DNA from: Haladaptatus sp. DYF46
Lineage (GTDB): Archaea > Halobacteriota > Halobacteria > Halobacteriales > Haladaptataceae
Length of the DNA: 64,000 nucleotides
Reading direction: 5' to 3'
NCBI RefSeq assembly: GCF_021083305.1
Contig: NZ_JAJFAY010000005.1
Location: 1-64,000 of the forward strand
The notes beneath the pieces are model-generated. The model was not told the DNA's origin and did no database searches. It was given only the letters and a program-made list of their open reading frames with translations. Made by a program: the position numbers and the translations under genes. Below are positions 18,033 through 27,230 of this stretch, one piece after another. The first letter of the stretch is position 1. Every line of letters begins with the position of its first letter.

Positions 18033-19316
18033 ATGATAGAGATTGGCGCATTAGGGATAATAGCTGCATTCATCATCTTCGGTGCAATGATGATGTTTGA
18101 AGTCGTACCAACTTTCATCGCACTCGGGGGAATGGCGATTGCAATAAGTATAGCCGGCGGATTAACGCCGGAGATGATACTAACGGATGTCGTTCAGGAT
18201 GGCTCAACGAGGCTCGCGTCTGCGATGATCGCAGCAGTGTTCGGAGGCACACTGGGTGTCCTGGCCGAAAAACAGGGAATTCTCGAGGATATCGTCAAAT
18301 CCGCGGCAGAGCTCGGGGGTGACAGTCCGCTCGTCATGGCTGTCGCGCTGTACACGGCGGTCGTTATCGCTTCAACCAGTATGACTGGCCTCGGCGCGTT
18401 CATTTTAATGGCCACGATCATCTTCCCGATCCTCATCAGCGTCGGATTCCCGAAGCAGATCGCCGGCGCGATTACGCTTCTCGGGTTTGGGAACGGTGTG
18501 ATGCTTAACCCGAGCAATTGGGTCTTCTACCAGGAAGTCACCGGCATCTCGCTGGACAGCGTCATCGTCTGGGCACTTCCCGTTGCGGGTATCGCCTTCG
18601 TGGTGGGTATCCTGTACGTGTTCATGCAGGTCCGTAAACCGGCTCTCAACAGTACACTTGCACAGGTCGATCAGGACGATTTTTCCTCGTCAACGCCGAA
18701 GTACGCGCTCCTCGCACCGTTAATTCCGGTCGCACTCGTCATCGCGGACGTGATGAACGTCTATGCGGCATTCATCGTCGGCATCCTGTACGCTGCTATC
18801 TTTAGCCAGCCCGGACTGGAGGGAATAAAGAACTTCGGCGATACGCTGCGACTCATCACCCAAAGCTTTCACGACGGAATCAAGCAGGTCGCTCCCGCCA
18901 TTGCATTGATGGTGGTTATCGGATGGCTACTCAAAGCCGTCTTTGCGGAACCCATCTCTTCAACGATGCAGCCACTACTCATGCAGATCGTCCCCGAGAA
19001 CATGATCTTATACGCGATAATGTTCTCGCTACTCGCACCGTTGGCGTTGTACCGTGGGCCGATGAACATCTGGGGCTTGGGAAGCGGAATCATCGGCGTG
19101 CTGGCCGCGATCGGTATTAATCCCCAACTCATCACTACGACCGCGATTAGCGCGCTTCGAGTACAAGCACCCGGTGATCCGACGAACACACACAACGCTT
19201 GGTCTGCCGAAGAACTGGAAGTAAACGTCAACGACATCACAAAGGATATCCTCCCATACATCTGGGTGATCGCTGCCGCCGGTGTCGTAATGTCTGTCTA
19301 CCTCTTCGGTATGTGA
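18033..19316 (+). CDS. Multi-pass permease, ion-transporter (IT) superfamily type
   Basis: A 427-residue protein with about 11 hydrophobic segments. Conserved-looking loops include STSMTGLGAFILMATIIFP and LGFGNGVMLNPSNWVFY (a re-entrant loop with N/P residues), and near the C-terminus LRVQAPGDPTNTHNAW. The layout resembles the ion-transporter superfamily (citrate, gluconate, CitMHS-like carriers), but I cannot place it in one family. It lies 156 bp upstream of hydantoinase A on the same strand, so uptake of a hydantoin, oxoproline or related acid is a reasonable inference. The start is the ATG at 18033, below a clear TATA-like box. Confidence 0.7.
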   Translation: MIEIGALGIIAAFIIFGAMMMFEVVPTFIALGGMAIAISIAGGLTPEMILTDVVQDGSTRLASAMIAAVFGGTLGVLAEKQGILEDIVKSAAELGGDSPLVMAVALYTAVVIASTSMTGLGAFILMATIIFPILISVGFPKQIAGAITLLGFGNGVMLNPSNWVFYQEVTGISLDSVIVWALPVAGIAFVVGILYVFMQVRKPALNSTLAQVDQDDFSSSTPKYALLAPLIPVALVIADVMNVYAAFIVGILYAAIFSQPGLEGIKNFGDTLRLITQSFHDGIKQVAPAIALMVVIGWLLKAVFAEPISSTMQPLLMQIVPENMILYAIMFSLLAPLALYRGPMNIWGLGSGIIGVLAAIGINPQLITTTAISALRVQAPGDPTNTHNAWSAEELEVNVNDITKDILPYIWVIAAAGVVMSVYLFGM

Positions 19317-19472
19317 CTTCGTCCGGTAATCCAGAGCCGTTTCGTTAGTCATCCCCGTTCGTCCCTCTCCTACTCCGACGTGATCGTCGCGTCTGCACTG
19401 CTGAAAAACGCTTGTACAGTCTTCGGCATCTTGAACGATAATTATTTATATTCGCTTTCCAAGTTATTATCG

Positions 19473-21617
19473 ATGGCTTCGATTAGAGTCGGAATCGACG
19501 TTGGTGGAACGTTCACCGACGCAGTTGCGATAGATAGCGAGACGTTCGACGTACTTGAGCAAATCAAAGTCCCGACCACGCACGACGCCGACATCGGCGT
19601 TGCCGCCGGTATCGTTGAAGCGACGTCGAAACTCTTGGATTCGCTTTCAGTATCTCCGGATGATGTCGTATTTATTGCACATGGTACAACGCAGGCGACG
19701 AACGCACTCCTCGAGGGAGACGTCGCAAAGGTTGGGGTACTCGGGCTTGGGAAAGGCATCCAAGGACGTCGCGCCCGTTCCGAGACGGACGTCGGCGACA
19801 TCGACCTCGGCGATGGGCAAGCGATCACGACCGAACACGGTTTCTATAATATAAAGAACGGCGTCGACGAGAGCGAAATTCGAGGGATACTCAGGTCGTT
19901 CGAAGAGAACGATGTTGGGGCGGTGGTCGCGAGTCAGGCCTTCAGCGTCGACGACCCGCGGATAGAAAAACGGGTCCAGACCACATCCCAAGAGTACGGA
20001 CTCCCCGCTATCGGAGCGAACGTCGTCTCGAAGCGATACGGTCTCAAAATCCGAACGAGAACTGCGGTGGTCAACGCTAGTATCCTCCCGCGCATGGTCG
20101 AGACATCGACGGCAACTGGAGAGAGCATTGAGAATTTCGGCATCGACACACCTCCGATGATAATGCGCTCGGACGGTGGAGTAATGGGTATCGACGAGAT
20201 GCGTAGCCGCCCGATTCAGACGATTCTCTCCGGACCGGCAGCGGGGGTCGCGGGTGCGCTCATGTACGAGAACGTAACCGACGGCATCTTCGTCGACGTC
20301 GGAGGGACGAGCAGCGACATCAGTGTTATCGAAAAGGGGCAGCCGAAGTGGAAGTCGGCCGAAATAGGCGGTCACTCCACGTTTCTGAGGACGCTCGACA
20401 TTCGGACCGAAGGGGTTGCGGGGGGTTCGATGATTCGTGTCGAGGATGGGGAAGTGGTCCAGTCGGGACCACGGAGCGCACACATCGCGGACCTTCCGTA
20501 CGCGGCATTTGCCGATCCCGAAGACATAGTAGATCCCGAACTAATCTGGATTACGCCGAAGGAGGGCGACCCCGAGTACGTTGGGATAGAAACCGCGACC
20601 GGTAAAGTGTATGCGCTTACCCCGAGCGGAGCGTCGAACCTCCTCGGGTTGATCGACGATGGCGATTACGCCGCAGGGAACCCGAAGGCCGCTAAAAAAG
20701 CGTTCGAACCGCTCGCGGCCGAACTCGGCGTGGACGTTGAGACGGCAGCTCGTGAGGTCCTCGACGTGAGTATCGCGAAAGTCGTCCCGGTCATCGAAGA
20801 CGTGATCGAAGAGTACGATCTCGACCCTGCCTTGCTCGAGGTGGTGGGCGGCGGTGGCGGTTGCGGGGCGCTCATTCCCTACCTTGGGGAGGCAACCGAG
20901 TACAGAACTCGGCTCGCAGAGAACCACGAGATCGCGAGTACTGTCGGAGTCGGGCTCGCGATGGTTCGTGACGTCGTCGAACGGAATGTAATGAATCCGT
21001 CCGAGGAGCAGATAGAACACATCCGAGAGGAAGCAATCGACTCCGTCGTCGGTATGGGAGCCAATCAGGATACCATCGAAACGACGATCGAGTACGACGA
21101 TTCGGAAAACTTGCTGCGAGTGGAGGCAGAAGGCTCTACCGAACTGCAGACCCGCGAAATGGGTCAATCTGGCGTAGGAGAGGACGACCGTCGATCCGTC
21201 GCTGCGACAAGTCTCGACGTTTCCGAAGACTCGGTCGAAGAAGCCGCTACGAGTGGGGGATTGTTCGTCTATCAGGCTGCCGAGGAGCATTCGAGATTTT
21301 TCGGCTTGCTCACCAAAGAGAAAACGCTCCTCTCGGTGATCGACGACACCGGGGTCGTCAAACTCAAACTTCAGGATGCGTCGGTGTATTCGACCGAGAA
21401 AGACTCATTAGAGCGCTCGCTTGAGCGTGTCCTCGACAAAGAATCGGTCTACAGCGGGTCGACGACTCGACTACCGAATATTTACATCTGTCACGGGAAT
21501 CAGATACTCGACGTGAGCGGTATGTCGGGACGTGACCAGATTCAGTCGATCGTCGATATCGAACTCAAGAACGTACAGCCCGATCAAGAGCTGCTCATCA
21601 TCGGTGAACGTCCGTGA
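19473..21617 (+). CDS. hyuA: Hydantoinase A / 5-oxoprolinase family protein
   Basis: A 714-residue ATP-dependent amidohydrolase subunit. The N-terminal domain begins GIDVGGTFTDAVAID, the phosphate-binding loop of the ASKHA fold. It continues with FIAHGTTQATNALLEG near residue 70 and ILSGPAAGVAGA plus IFVDVGGTSSDISVI near residues 250-280, and the glycine-rich VVGGGGGCGALIPYL near residue 460. The family opens five-membered cyclic imides or lactams (hydantoins, 5-oxoproline) with ATP. Most systems pair it with HyuB, which is not seen here. The last about 180 residues extend past the core. The ATG at 19473 lies about 30 bases after an ATTATTTATA box, suggesting a leaderless transcript. It overlaps the next gene by 4 bp. 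Confidence 0.87.
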   Translation: MASIRVGIDVGGTFTDAVAIDSETFDVLEQIKVPTTHDADIGVAAGIVEATSKLLDSLSVSPDDVVFIAHGTTQATNALLEGDVAKVGVLGLGKGIQGRRARSETDVGDIDLGDGQAITTEHGFYNIKNGVDESEIRGILRSFEENDVGAVVASQAFSVDDPRIEKRVQTTSQEYGLPAIGANVVSKRYGLKIRTRTAVVNASILPRMVETSTATGESIENFGIDTPPMIMRSDGGVMGIDEMRSRPIQTILSGPAAGVAGALMYENVTDGIFVDVGGTSSDISVIEKGQPKWKSAEIGGHSTFLRTLDIRTEGVAGGSMIRVEDGEVVQSGPRSAHIADLPYAAFADPEDIVDPELIWITPKEGDPEYVGIETATGKVYALTPSGASNLLGLIDDGDYAAGNPKAAKKAFEPLAAELGVDVETAAREVLDVSIAKVVPVIEDVIEEYDLDPALLEVVGGGGGCGALIPYLGEATEYRTRLAENHEIASTVGVGLAMVRDVVERNVMNPSEEQIEHIREEAIDSVVGMGANQDTIETTIEYDDSENLLRVEAEGSTELQTREMGQSGVGEDDRRSVAATSLDVSEDSVEEAATSGGLFVYQAAEEHSRFFGLLTKEKTLLSVIDDTGVVKLKLQDASVYSTEKDSLERSLERVLDKESVYSGSTTRLPNIYICHGNQILDVSGMSGRDQIQSIVDIELKNVQPDQELLIIGERP

Positions 21618-22129
21618 GAACATCGGGCTCGACGCAAATCAGCTTTGATTCTGCTCGTGAGCATCGAGCCTGGGCCTACGGCCGAAATCGTGCGGCTGAA
21701 GTATATCACGAGCACGGCTCGTCCAATCCAGAAACACTCACAGTAGAGAGTGGTCTGAGCGTGATCGAAGACGATTGGCACGGACTCGACTCTTTAGTTC
21801 TCCTCGGTACGTACCGTGACGAGACCATCACCCTCTATCGCACACAGATTCGAGACGTCGCCGCTGCAAACGGCGTCCCCGAGTTCCAACTCGTCGAAGC
21901 GACACTTGCACACGAACTTGGCCACTATCTCGTCGATGTATCCAAAATCGACTCACGAAGAACGCAACAGTGGCGCAGCGTCGTCGAATCACTCTTCAAC
22001 GTCAGCCTTCGCTCGAAAGTCGTTCACGAAGCAGCGGCCAACGGATTCTGCTTCGCCCTGCTCGAAAGGCGATTTGAGACATCTCCGCTCTTCGACGCTC
22101 CCGAGATACTGATTTCACCGTCACTGTAG
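21614..22129 (+). CDS. Small zinc metallopeptidase-like protein
   Basis: A 171-residue protein with HELGH at residues 100-104, a zinc and catalytic Glu motif, in LVEATLAHELGHYLVDVS. A further EAAANGF near residue 148 could give the third zinc ligand (Glu). The start is a GTG that overlaps the stop of hydantoinase A by 4 bp, so the two are translationally coupled. It does not resemble a known hydantoinase partner, and I do not recognise the family beyond its gluzincin-like motif. It may process or mature a protein of the pathway, but that is speculation. Confidence 0.65.
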   Translation: MRTSGSTQISFDSAREHRAWAYGRNRAAEVYHEHGSSNPETLTVESGLSVIEDDWHGLDSLVLLGTYRDETITLYRTQIRDVAAANGVPEFQLVEATLAHELGHYLVDVSKIDSRRTQQWRSVVESLFNVSLRSKVVHEAAANGFCFALLERRFETSPLFDAPEILISPSL

Positions 22130-22171
22130 CTGTCGCCGAGTTTGTTGGACGCAAAGCTAACTCCTACCGAC

Positions 22172-22188
22172 ATTCGAAGTGGCGGAAT
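22172..22188. promoter_or_regulatory. Palindrome copy ahead of the IclR gene
   Basis: ATTCGAAGTGGCGGAAT matches ATTCCG-N5-CGGAAT at 10 of 12 positions. It lies just upstream of a TATA-like ATTATTAAG (22190-22198) and 30 bp before the IclR start, a fit for autoregulation. Confidence 0.45.
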
Positions 22189-22218
22189 GATTATTAAGGG
22201 AGGATTTGTATAGGCTGT

Positions 22219-22995
22219 ATGCCAAGCCAACCCGCAGCAAATCCCGTGTCGGCCCTTGAGACGGGCATGACTATCCTCGAGGCGATACGAGAGCACGAGG
22301 GTGCAACGCTCGTTGAGCTCGATGGAGAACTCGATTTTTCGAAATCGACGATTCACCGCCATCTTTCGACGTTTCGCCAGGAGGGATACGTTTTTCGGGA
22401 AGACGGTGAATTCCACATCAGTCTCCACCTGTTCGACCTTGCATCGTACAACCGCGAACGGAATCCACTGTTTCACATCGGTCGTTCGACTGCAGACGAA
22501 GTAGCTAGGCAGATCGAAGAACGTGTTTCGCTCGTCGTCGCAGAGCAGGGTCGGGCAGTAAAATGTTACATCGCCGAGAGCGATCGGTCAGTAACGACCG
22601 ACGCTCACCTCGGTCTGTCGATGCATCTCTACAACACGTCCGGTGGTAAGGCTTTGCTTGCCCATATGAGCGAGGAAGAGACCGAAGTCGTTCTAGACGA
22701 GGGAATCAGGCCAATGACCGACAACACGATCACAGACCGCGAGACACTGTTGACAGAACTGCAAGATATCCGTTCGAAGGGGGTCGCCTTCGACGATCAA
22801 GAACGGTTGGCTGGTGTTCGAGGTGTCGCTGCACCAGTCATCGACAAGCAGACTGAAGATGTCATCGGTGCTATCGACATTGCAGGCCCAGCGACGAGAC
22901 TTGAAGGAGATAGGTTCACGAAAGAGATCCCCGATCTAGTTCGACGAGCATCGGACGAAATCGCACTCAACGTACAGTACTGGCGAAGGGAGTGA
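22219..22995 (+). CDS. IclR-family transcriptional regulator
   Basis: A 258-residue regulator. The winged helix is at residues 14-75 (LETGMTILEAIREHEGATLV, then SKSTIHRHLSTFRQEGYV), and the IclR effector domain spans about residues 85-255, with LGLSMHLYNTSGGKALLAHM and GVRGVAAPVIDK as typical ligand-pocket elements. IclR proteins sense small acids or sugars and bind short palindromes. A degenerate copy of the 17-bp palindrome overlaps its own promoter, and two copies precede the epimerase gene downstream. It probably controls the neighbouring catabolic genes. Whether it activates or represses is not shown. Confidence 0.9.
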   Translation: MPSQPAANPVSALETGMTILEAIREHEGATLVELDGELDFSKSTIHRHLSTFRQEGYVFREDGEFHISLHLFDLASYNRERNPLFHIGRSTADEVARQIEERVSLVVAEQGRAVKCYIAESDRSVTTDAHLGLSMHLYNTSGGKALLAHMSEEETEVVLDEGIRPMTDNTITDRETLLTELQDIRSKGVAFDDQERLAGVRGVAAPVIDKQTEDVIGAIDIAGPATRLEGDRFTKEIPDLVRRASDEIALNVQYWRRE

Positions 22996-23439
22996 CGATC
23001 GTCACGAGTTCACCGAAGACGTTTCCATACCGTTCCAGTCATCGAGGCTCATCTGCTGAAGTGACTCGCCGCCGCTGGAACTCTCCGGACGATTATTCAA
23101 CGAGTCCGCATGGTCCGAGAATTCAGCGAGATCGTGTATCTGTGGCGAGTGGCTATCCAGACCAAGGATTGACACGCGCGGACGCAGACCGGTGCTGGAA
23201 CGTACGCACGTGAGAAGAGCACCCCACGTTCGACTAAATTTTTAATTGTAGTGTGGACAAGGGGAAGTAGTGCGCACACGTTGGGCAATGAGAATCAGCA
23301 CCCACTGCGTCACCACAGCGTTAGGCAATCATCACGAGGTGGACATTCCGTTGTGTGTCCGTCACCGCCACTTCTTACTGGATGTGACAACTGTATACAG
23401 GTTATCGACACAGTTGCATGTGGCTCGTTATCACTAATG

Positions 23440-23456
23440 ATTCCACGATGCGGAAT
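23440..23456. promoter_or_regulatory. Palindrome copy, distal site of epimerase promoter
   Basis: ATTCCACGATGCGGAAT matches the consensus at 11 of 12 arm positions. Its centre is 73 bp, about seven helical turns, from the next site, which would put both on one face of the DNA. Confidence 0.5.
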
Positions 23457-23512
23457 TCGTGCGCCCTTGTTTACACCCCTACTACTGTAATAGAGGAACG
23501 CAACTCGATCTT

Positions 23513-23529
23513 ATTCCGCCTGACGGAAT
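23513..23529. promoter_or_regulatory. Palindrome copy, proximal site of epimerase promoter
   Basis: ATTCCGCCTGACGGAAT matches 12 of 12 arm positions. It ends about 64 bp before the ATG and just upstream of the TATA-like box, a usual place for an activator in archaea. Confidence 0.55.
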
Positions 23530-23592
23530 TCTGCTGATGAACTATCATCGGAAGCAGTCTTATTACCAATGCTGTGGTAGCTGCTGACGCAC

Positions 23593-24867
23593 ATGCAGAC
23601 GGAGCCACGCGGCAAGAGCCAGCAGTATCTCGAACAGTTGCAGGAAGTGCTGAGGGAAAACGTCCTCGATTTCTGGTTTCCCCGGTCGGTCGACACCGAG
23701 TACGGTGGGTTCATCACCAGTTACGACAAAGCGGGCGAGTTCGCAGGCAACGGAACCAAACAGATAGTCACACAGGCGCGGATGGTCTGGCTGAATGCTC
23801 GGCTCGTTCGCGAAGGCTACGGTCAAGAGTTCGCCGATCTCGCCGAACACGGCTTCGACTTCCTGCTCGAAGAGATGTGGGATGAAAGACACGGTGGGTT
23901 CTACTGGGAAGTCGAGCGTGACGGTACGGTTACAAAACCGAACAAACACCTCTACGGGCAGTCGTTCGGGCTCTACGCACTCTCGGAGTACATTCGCACG
24001 TTCGACGATGACAGAGCCACGGAGTACGCTCACGAACTCGTAGAGATGATGGACGAACACGCAAAGGATGATGAACTCGGTGGTTACGTGGAGTACTTCA
24101 CGCCGGACTGGAAGCCGATCACCGAGGGGCAAACCTACCTCGAGAGCATCGAACCGGACTGGTCACCGAAGGAATCCGGTGACGCCGTGCTCGACCCTAC
24201 GCTCAAATTGACGAACACACACCTCCATCTCATGGAGGCATTCACGACCTACTACGAGGCGACCGGAACTGAGAGGGGACGACGGCGTCTACACGAGCTG
24301 TTGGACATCGTCACTAACACCGTCTACAGAACGGGAAGGAGGTTCTGTACGGACAAGTACACCCCAGACTGGACACCCAAACTCGACGACGAGGATTTCC
24401 GCATCGTCTCGTACGGACACGACTTGGAAGGAGTGTGGCTGGTCATGGAAGCGGCATCGGCACTCGACATCTCGACCACGCTGTTTTCCGAACTGTTCGA
24501 AACGCTGTGGAAATACTCACTGGAGTACGGCTACGACGAGGAACACGGTGGGTTCTACTTCTACGGCGGGTTCGATGAACCGGCCAGTTTTCGCGTCAAG
24601 GCTTGGTGGGTTCAAGCGGAATGTATGACCAGCGCGTTGCGAATGTACGAGCATACTGGGGACGTACGGTATTTTGACGCCTTTGAGGAGACGTGGCGAT
24701 TCATTCGAAAGTATCACGTTGACGATGACCATGGCGAGTGGCACTCCGGGATCACCGATGATCTCGAACCAGTCGGGCGCAAAGGCGCGGTCTACAAAGG
24801 AGCCTATCACAACGGGAGAGCGCTGCTTGAATGTATCAAAACGCTTGAACGACTGCGACGAGAGTAA
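23593..24867 (+). CDS. AGE-family epimerase/isomerase
   Basis: A 424-residue protein of the N-acylglucosamine 2-epimerase family, an alpha/alpha six-barrel. Recurrent motifs are DTEYGGFITSYDKAG near residue 37, RHGGFYWEVERDG near 98, KHLYGQSFGLYALSEY near 117, FRIVSYGHDLEGVWLVMEA near 270, EEHGGFYFYGGF near 317 and KAWWVQAECMTSALRMYEH near 336. Conserved His and Glu residues in these stretches act in proton transfer at sugar C2. Members interconvert mannose/glucose type sugars, cellobiose, or N-acetylglucosamine/mannosamine; the cellobiose and mannose branches lack the ATP site, and none is seen here. It is preceded by two putative IclR operators. Confidence 0.87.
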   Translation: MQTEPRGKSQQYLEQLQEVLRENVLDFWFPRSVDTEYGGFITSYDKAGEFAGNGTKQIVTQARMVWLNARLVREGYGQEFADLAEHGFDFLLEEMWDERHGGFYWEVERDGTVTKPNKHLYGQSFGLYALSEYIRTFDDDRATEYAHELVEMMDEHAKDDELGGYVEYFTPDWKPITEGQTYLESIEPDWSPKESGDAVLDPTLKLTNTHLHLMEAFTTYYEATGTERGRRRLHELLDIVTNTVYRTGRRFCTDKYTPDWTPKLDDEDFRIVSYGHDLEGVWLVMEAASALDISTTLFSELFETLWKYSLEYGYDEEHGGFYFYGGFDEPASFRVKAWWVQAECMTSALRMYEHTGDVRYFDAFEETWRFIRKYHVDDDHGEWHSGITDDLEPVGRKGAVYKGAYHNGRALLECIKTLERLRRE

Positions 24868-26204
24868 CTGACAGGATACTGTTCGAGTGGACTGATGCAT
24901 CCATCCAGTGTCCACTTGAGGAGTATCGTCGAAACCCAACCGTGACCCGAGGCGCCTCCTGAACGTGACGATGGATGGGGATAGCCACGCCGGTTAGCCA
25001 ACCCCCAGATCGGCGGGTTTGCCCAGGGAATAGCCGTAGCATTCGCCAAATGATCGATCCCATATTTTGATTTGATACTTCTCGCTTACTCACTGAATAT
25101 AGAGCGACGACGAGCGGTTCTGTCCGATGACCCCATTCTTTGAATCCACCGAATAATGTGGGTTTTGCGATTGATGAAAGGTGCGTGAACAGAGAATGAT
25201 CTCACGGCTGTATAAATTCCATTTGGCAGTATATAATTTATGATTTGCTAAAAGAGCCGTTACTGGTCGAAGAAGCGCCTGACTAGGGCAAGTATATTAA
25301 CCGCTTCCAAATGAGATGAACGTTGTGAATGCCAATAAACAAGCAGTTCGAACGACTAGCAATCGGCTCGACGGCGCTAACTTCGCGAGTCCGACGCTAC
25401 CGGCGGCGAGCGCACCTGTTGGTCCATGATCTTTCGAGGCATCCGGCGGTCTTCATCGGTGACACTCCTCCCCAGAATTTTTGCCCGAACGAACAATTCG
25501 AGTGATGGGACAAGGTGTCAACTGCATCATTACTCCGGCGATCTATAGGCGTATATCAGTATATAAATATGTATAAGAATATAAGTAATAGAAGAGGGAA
25601 CGATTTGACAGTATATTTCGATAACTGATAATTAGTCGATCGGGAGGATCATACAGTAGCGATATATTCACCGTTCTCGAACCGTCTCAAATGGACGGTG
25701 ATGACGTCGATTCTGGCGTTCTGGTACGGATATACGATGAACGTGCATCGAGAGTAGCGCTACAGATCGATCGTATACGGCGGAAAATAGATACGCACAT
25801 CTGGTTTCCGTAGTTTGATAGTACTTCCTAATCATCTACATCGTATCTATACTCCATACATGAACTGACAATTATGTTTCATATGGTTGTTCCCGGGGAG
25901 TCGTCCACACGGAGATCATTTTCCGAAGCAACCCCCGGATAAGAGGGACGACACCGGCTCAGTTGTCCGGCAGCAATCGAATCGTGTAGCGATTCGTTCG
26001 CCCACAAGAGCGAAGCGCTTGTGGACGCCGTATTCCCTCCCTACTCGCTCCGTGAGGAAGGGGCCTTAGCGCCTGCAATTCAGGTAAAGAGAACGATTGG
26101 TACGCCGCGGAGAACCGAAATTCCGAACGCGGGCGTCGGTTAGACTTTCGAATGTTTTCGTCGCTTCCAATAGAATTATACGAGCTTACACGCCTGTCTC
26201 TCAC
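24868..26204. other. AT-rich gene-poor region
   Basis: More than 1.3 kb with no convincing complete gene. A 58-codon open frame at 25329-25505 (MPINKQFERLAIGSTALTSR...) follows a TATA-like AGTATATTAAC. It could be the head of a lost gene, but I do not recognise it. 25200-25640 is unusually AT-rich. A hairpin-rich segment near 26000-26090 is listed separately. The promoter of the aldolase gene is at the right end (GAATTATACG near 26174). Confidence 0.4.
26001..26085. repeat. Hairpin-rich segment, possible mobile element end
   Basis: A strong stem (CCACAAG ... CTTGTGG) spans about 26002-26024, and a second imperfect hairpin follows around CTCGCTCCGTGAG. Structured GC-rich segments like this in an AT-rich gap resemble the 3' end of IS200/IS605 (TnpB-type) elements, but no transposase or TnpB frame remains. 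Confidence 0.25.
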
Positions 26205-27230
26205 ATGCCATATTGTCACGGTGACGAACTCGCGGATACGTACGCCACCGCTCGCGAGAACGGGTACGGGTTCTTCGCGAGCAACGTCGTTCAATTCGAC
26301 ATCATGGTCGGACTGCTTCGAGGTGCGCTCGATGCGGATGCCGACTTGGTGTTACAAGTCAGCCGTGATGCGTGTGCGTTCTACGGCGACGGGGATGCCT
26401 CCGCTGGCCTGCGTGCGTTCGGTTCCTACGTCGAGAACCTCGCCGAGTCGAAGAGCGTCAACGTCTTCCTCAACGTCGACCACGTCCACTTGCCCGATCA
26501 ACGATCGTTCCTCGACGACGTCGTCGCGTCCGGCGTGCCGTCTTCGGTGATGGTCGACGCCTCGGACCGTCCGTTCGAGGAGAACGTCGAATGCACCCGT
26601 GAGGCCGTCAAGGCAGTCCGTGACGGTCCGGAGGAGCTGTTGGTCGAGGCCGAACTCGGCCGGGTTGCGGGTGAGGAGAACGGTGTCGAGACCAGTCCGA
26701 ACGAAGCCTTCTATACGGACCCGGACGACGCCGTTCGGTTCGTCGAGCGAACCGATGTCGATCTGCTCGCGGTGTCCGTCGGTACGCAACACGGCGTGGC
26801 GTCCGGACGCGATTTAGACGTCCGACCGGACGTGGCGGACGAGGTGAATACGGCGCTCCACGAGGCGGGCCACGACGTCCCGTTAGTGGTTCACGGATCG
26901 TCGGGCGTCGCCGACGAACAGGTCGCGGAGTTCCTCGATGCCGGTGTCTGTAAGTTCAACAAAAACACGCGCTACCAGTACGAGTTCGCTCGAACCGCCG
27001 CCGATTTCTATCGGGACCACGCGGACGCCATCAGACCGCCGGAGGAGACGGCCGCGGATCGCAACTCGTTTTTCGCGGACGACGAGTGGTCGCCGGACAA
27101 GACGTACTTTCACCCACACGTGGTCGGCGACGAGATCCGCGACCGACTGGCCGAGGTGATGGTCGATCTGGCGGAACTCACCGGGTGCGCCGGACGGAGT
27201 CGAACAACGGACGTCCACGACGATGAGTGA
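26205..27230 (+). CDS. Class II fructose-bisphosphate aldolase family protein
   Basis: A 341-residue TIM barrel of the zinc-dependent class II aldolase family. Metal and phosphate sites are visible: FLNVDHVH near residue 91 (first zinc ligands), VEAELGRVAG near 150, VSVGTQHGV near 190 (zinc His), VVHGSSGV near 230 and KFNKNT near 251 (phosphate loop). The family splits ketose phosphates, usually into dihydroxyacetone phosphate and an aldehyde. The start is the ATG at 26205, about 30 bases after a TATA-like box; the longer frame is not supported. It overlaps the kinase gene by 8 bp. In this context a sugar-acid or keto-sugar phosphate is a likelier substrate than glycolytic fructose bisphosphate (inference). 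Confidence 0.85.
   Translation: MPYCHGDELADTYATARENGYGFFASNVVQFDIMVGLLRGALDADADLVLQVSRDACAFYGDGDASAGLRAFGSYVENLAESKSVNVFLNVDHVHLPDQRSFLDDVVASGVPSSVMVDASDRPFEENVECTREAVKAVRDGPEELLVEAELGRVAGEENGVETSPNEAFYTDPDDAVRFVERTDVDLLAVSVGTQHGVASGRDLDVRPDVADEVNTALHEAGHDVPLVVHGSSGVADEQVAEFLDAGVCKFNKNTRYQYEFARTAADFYRDHADAIRPPEETAADRNSFFADDEWSPDKTYFHPHVVGDEIRDRLAEVMVDLAELTGCAGRSRTTDVHDDE

Larger units (their letters stand above)
22996..23592. other. Promoter region of the epimerase gene
   Basis: About 600 bp with no recognisable gene. Two ATTCCG palindromes (23440, 23513) lie in its right part. A TATA-like CTTATTACC near 23560 sits about 30 bases before the start codon, so transcription is probably nearly leaderless. 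Confidence 0.5.

Noticed and set aside
19473..21617. Acetone carboxylase subunit
   Set aside because: This family shares the hydantoinase A fold, but the partner subunits are absent, so the general hydantoinase/oxoprolinase call is safer.
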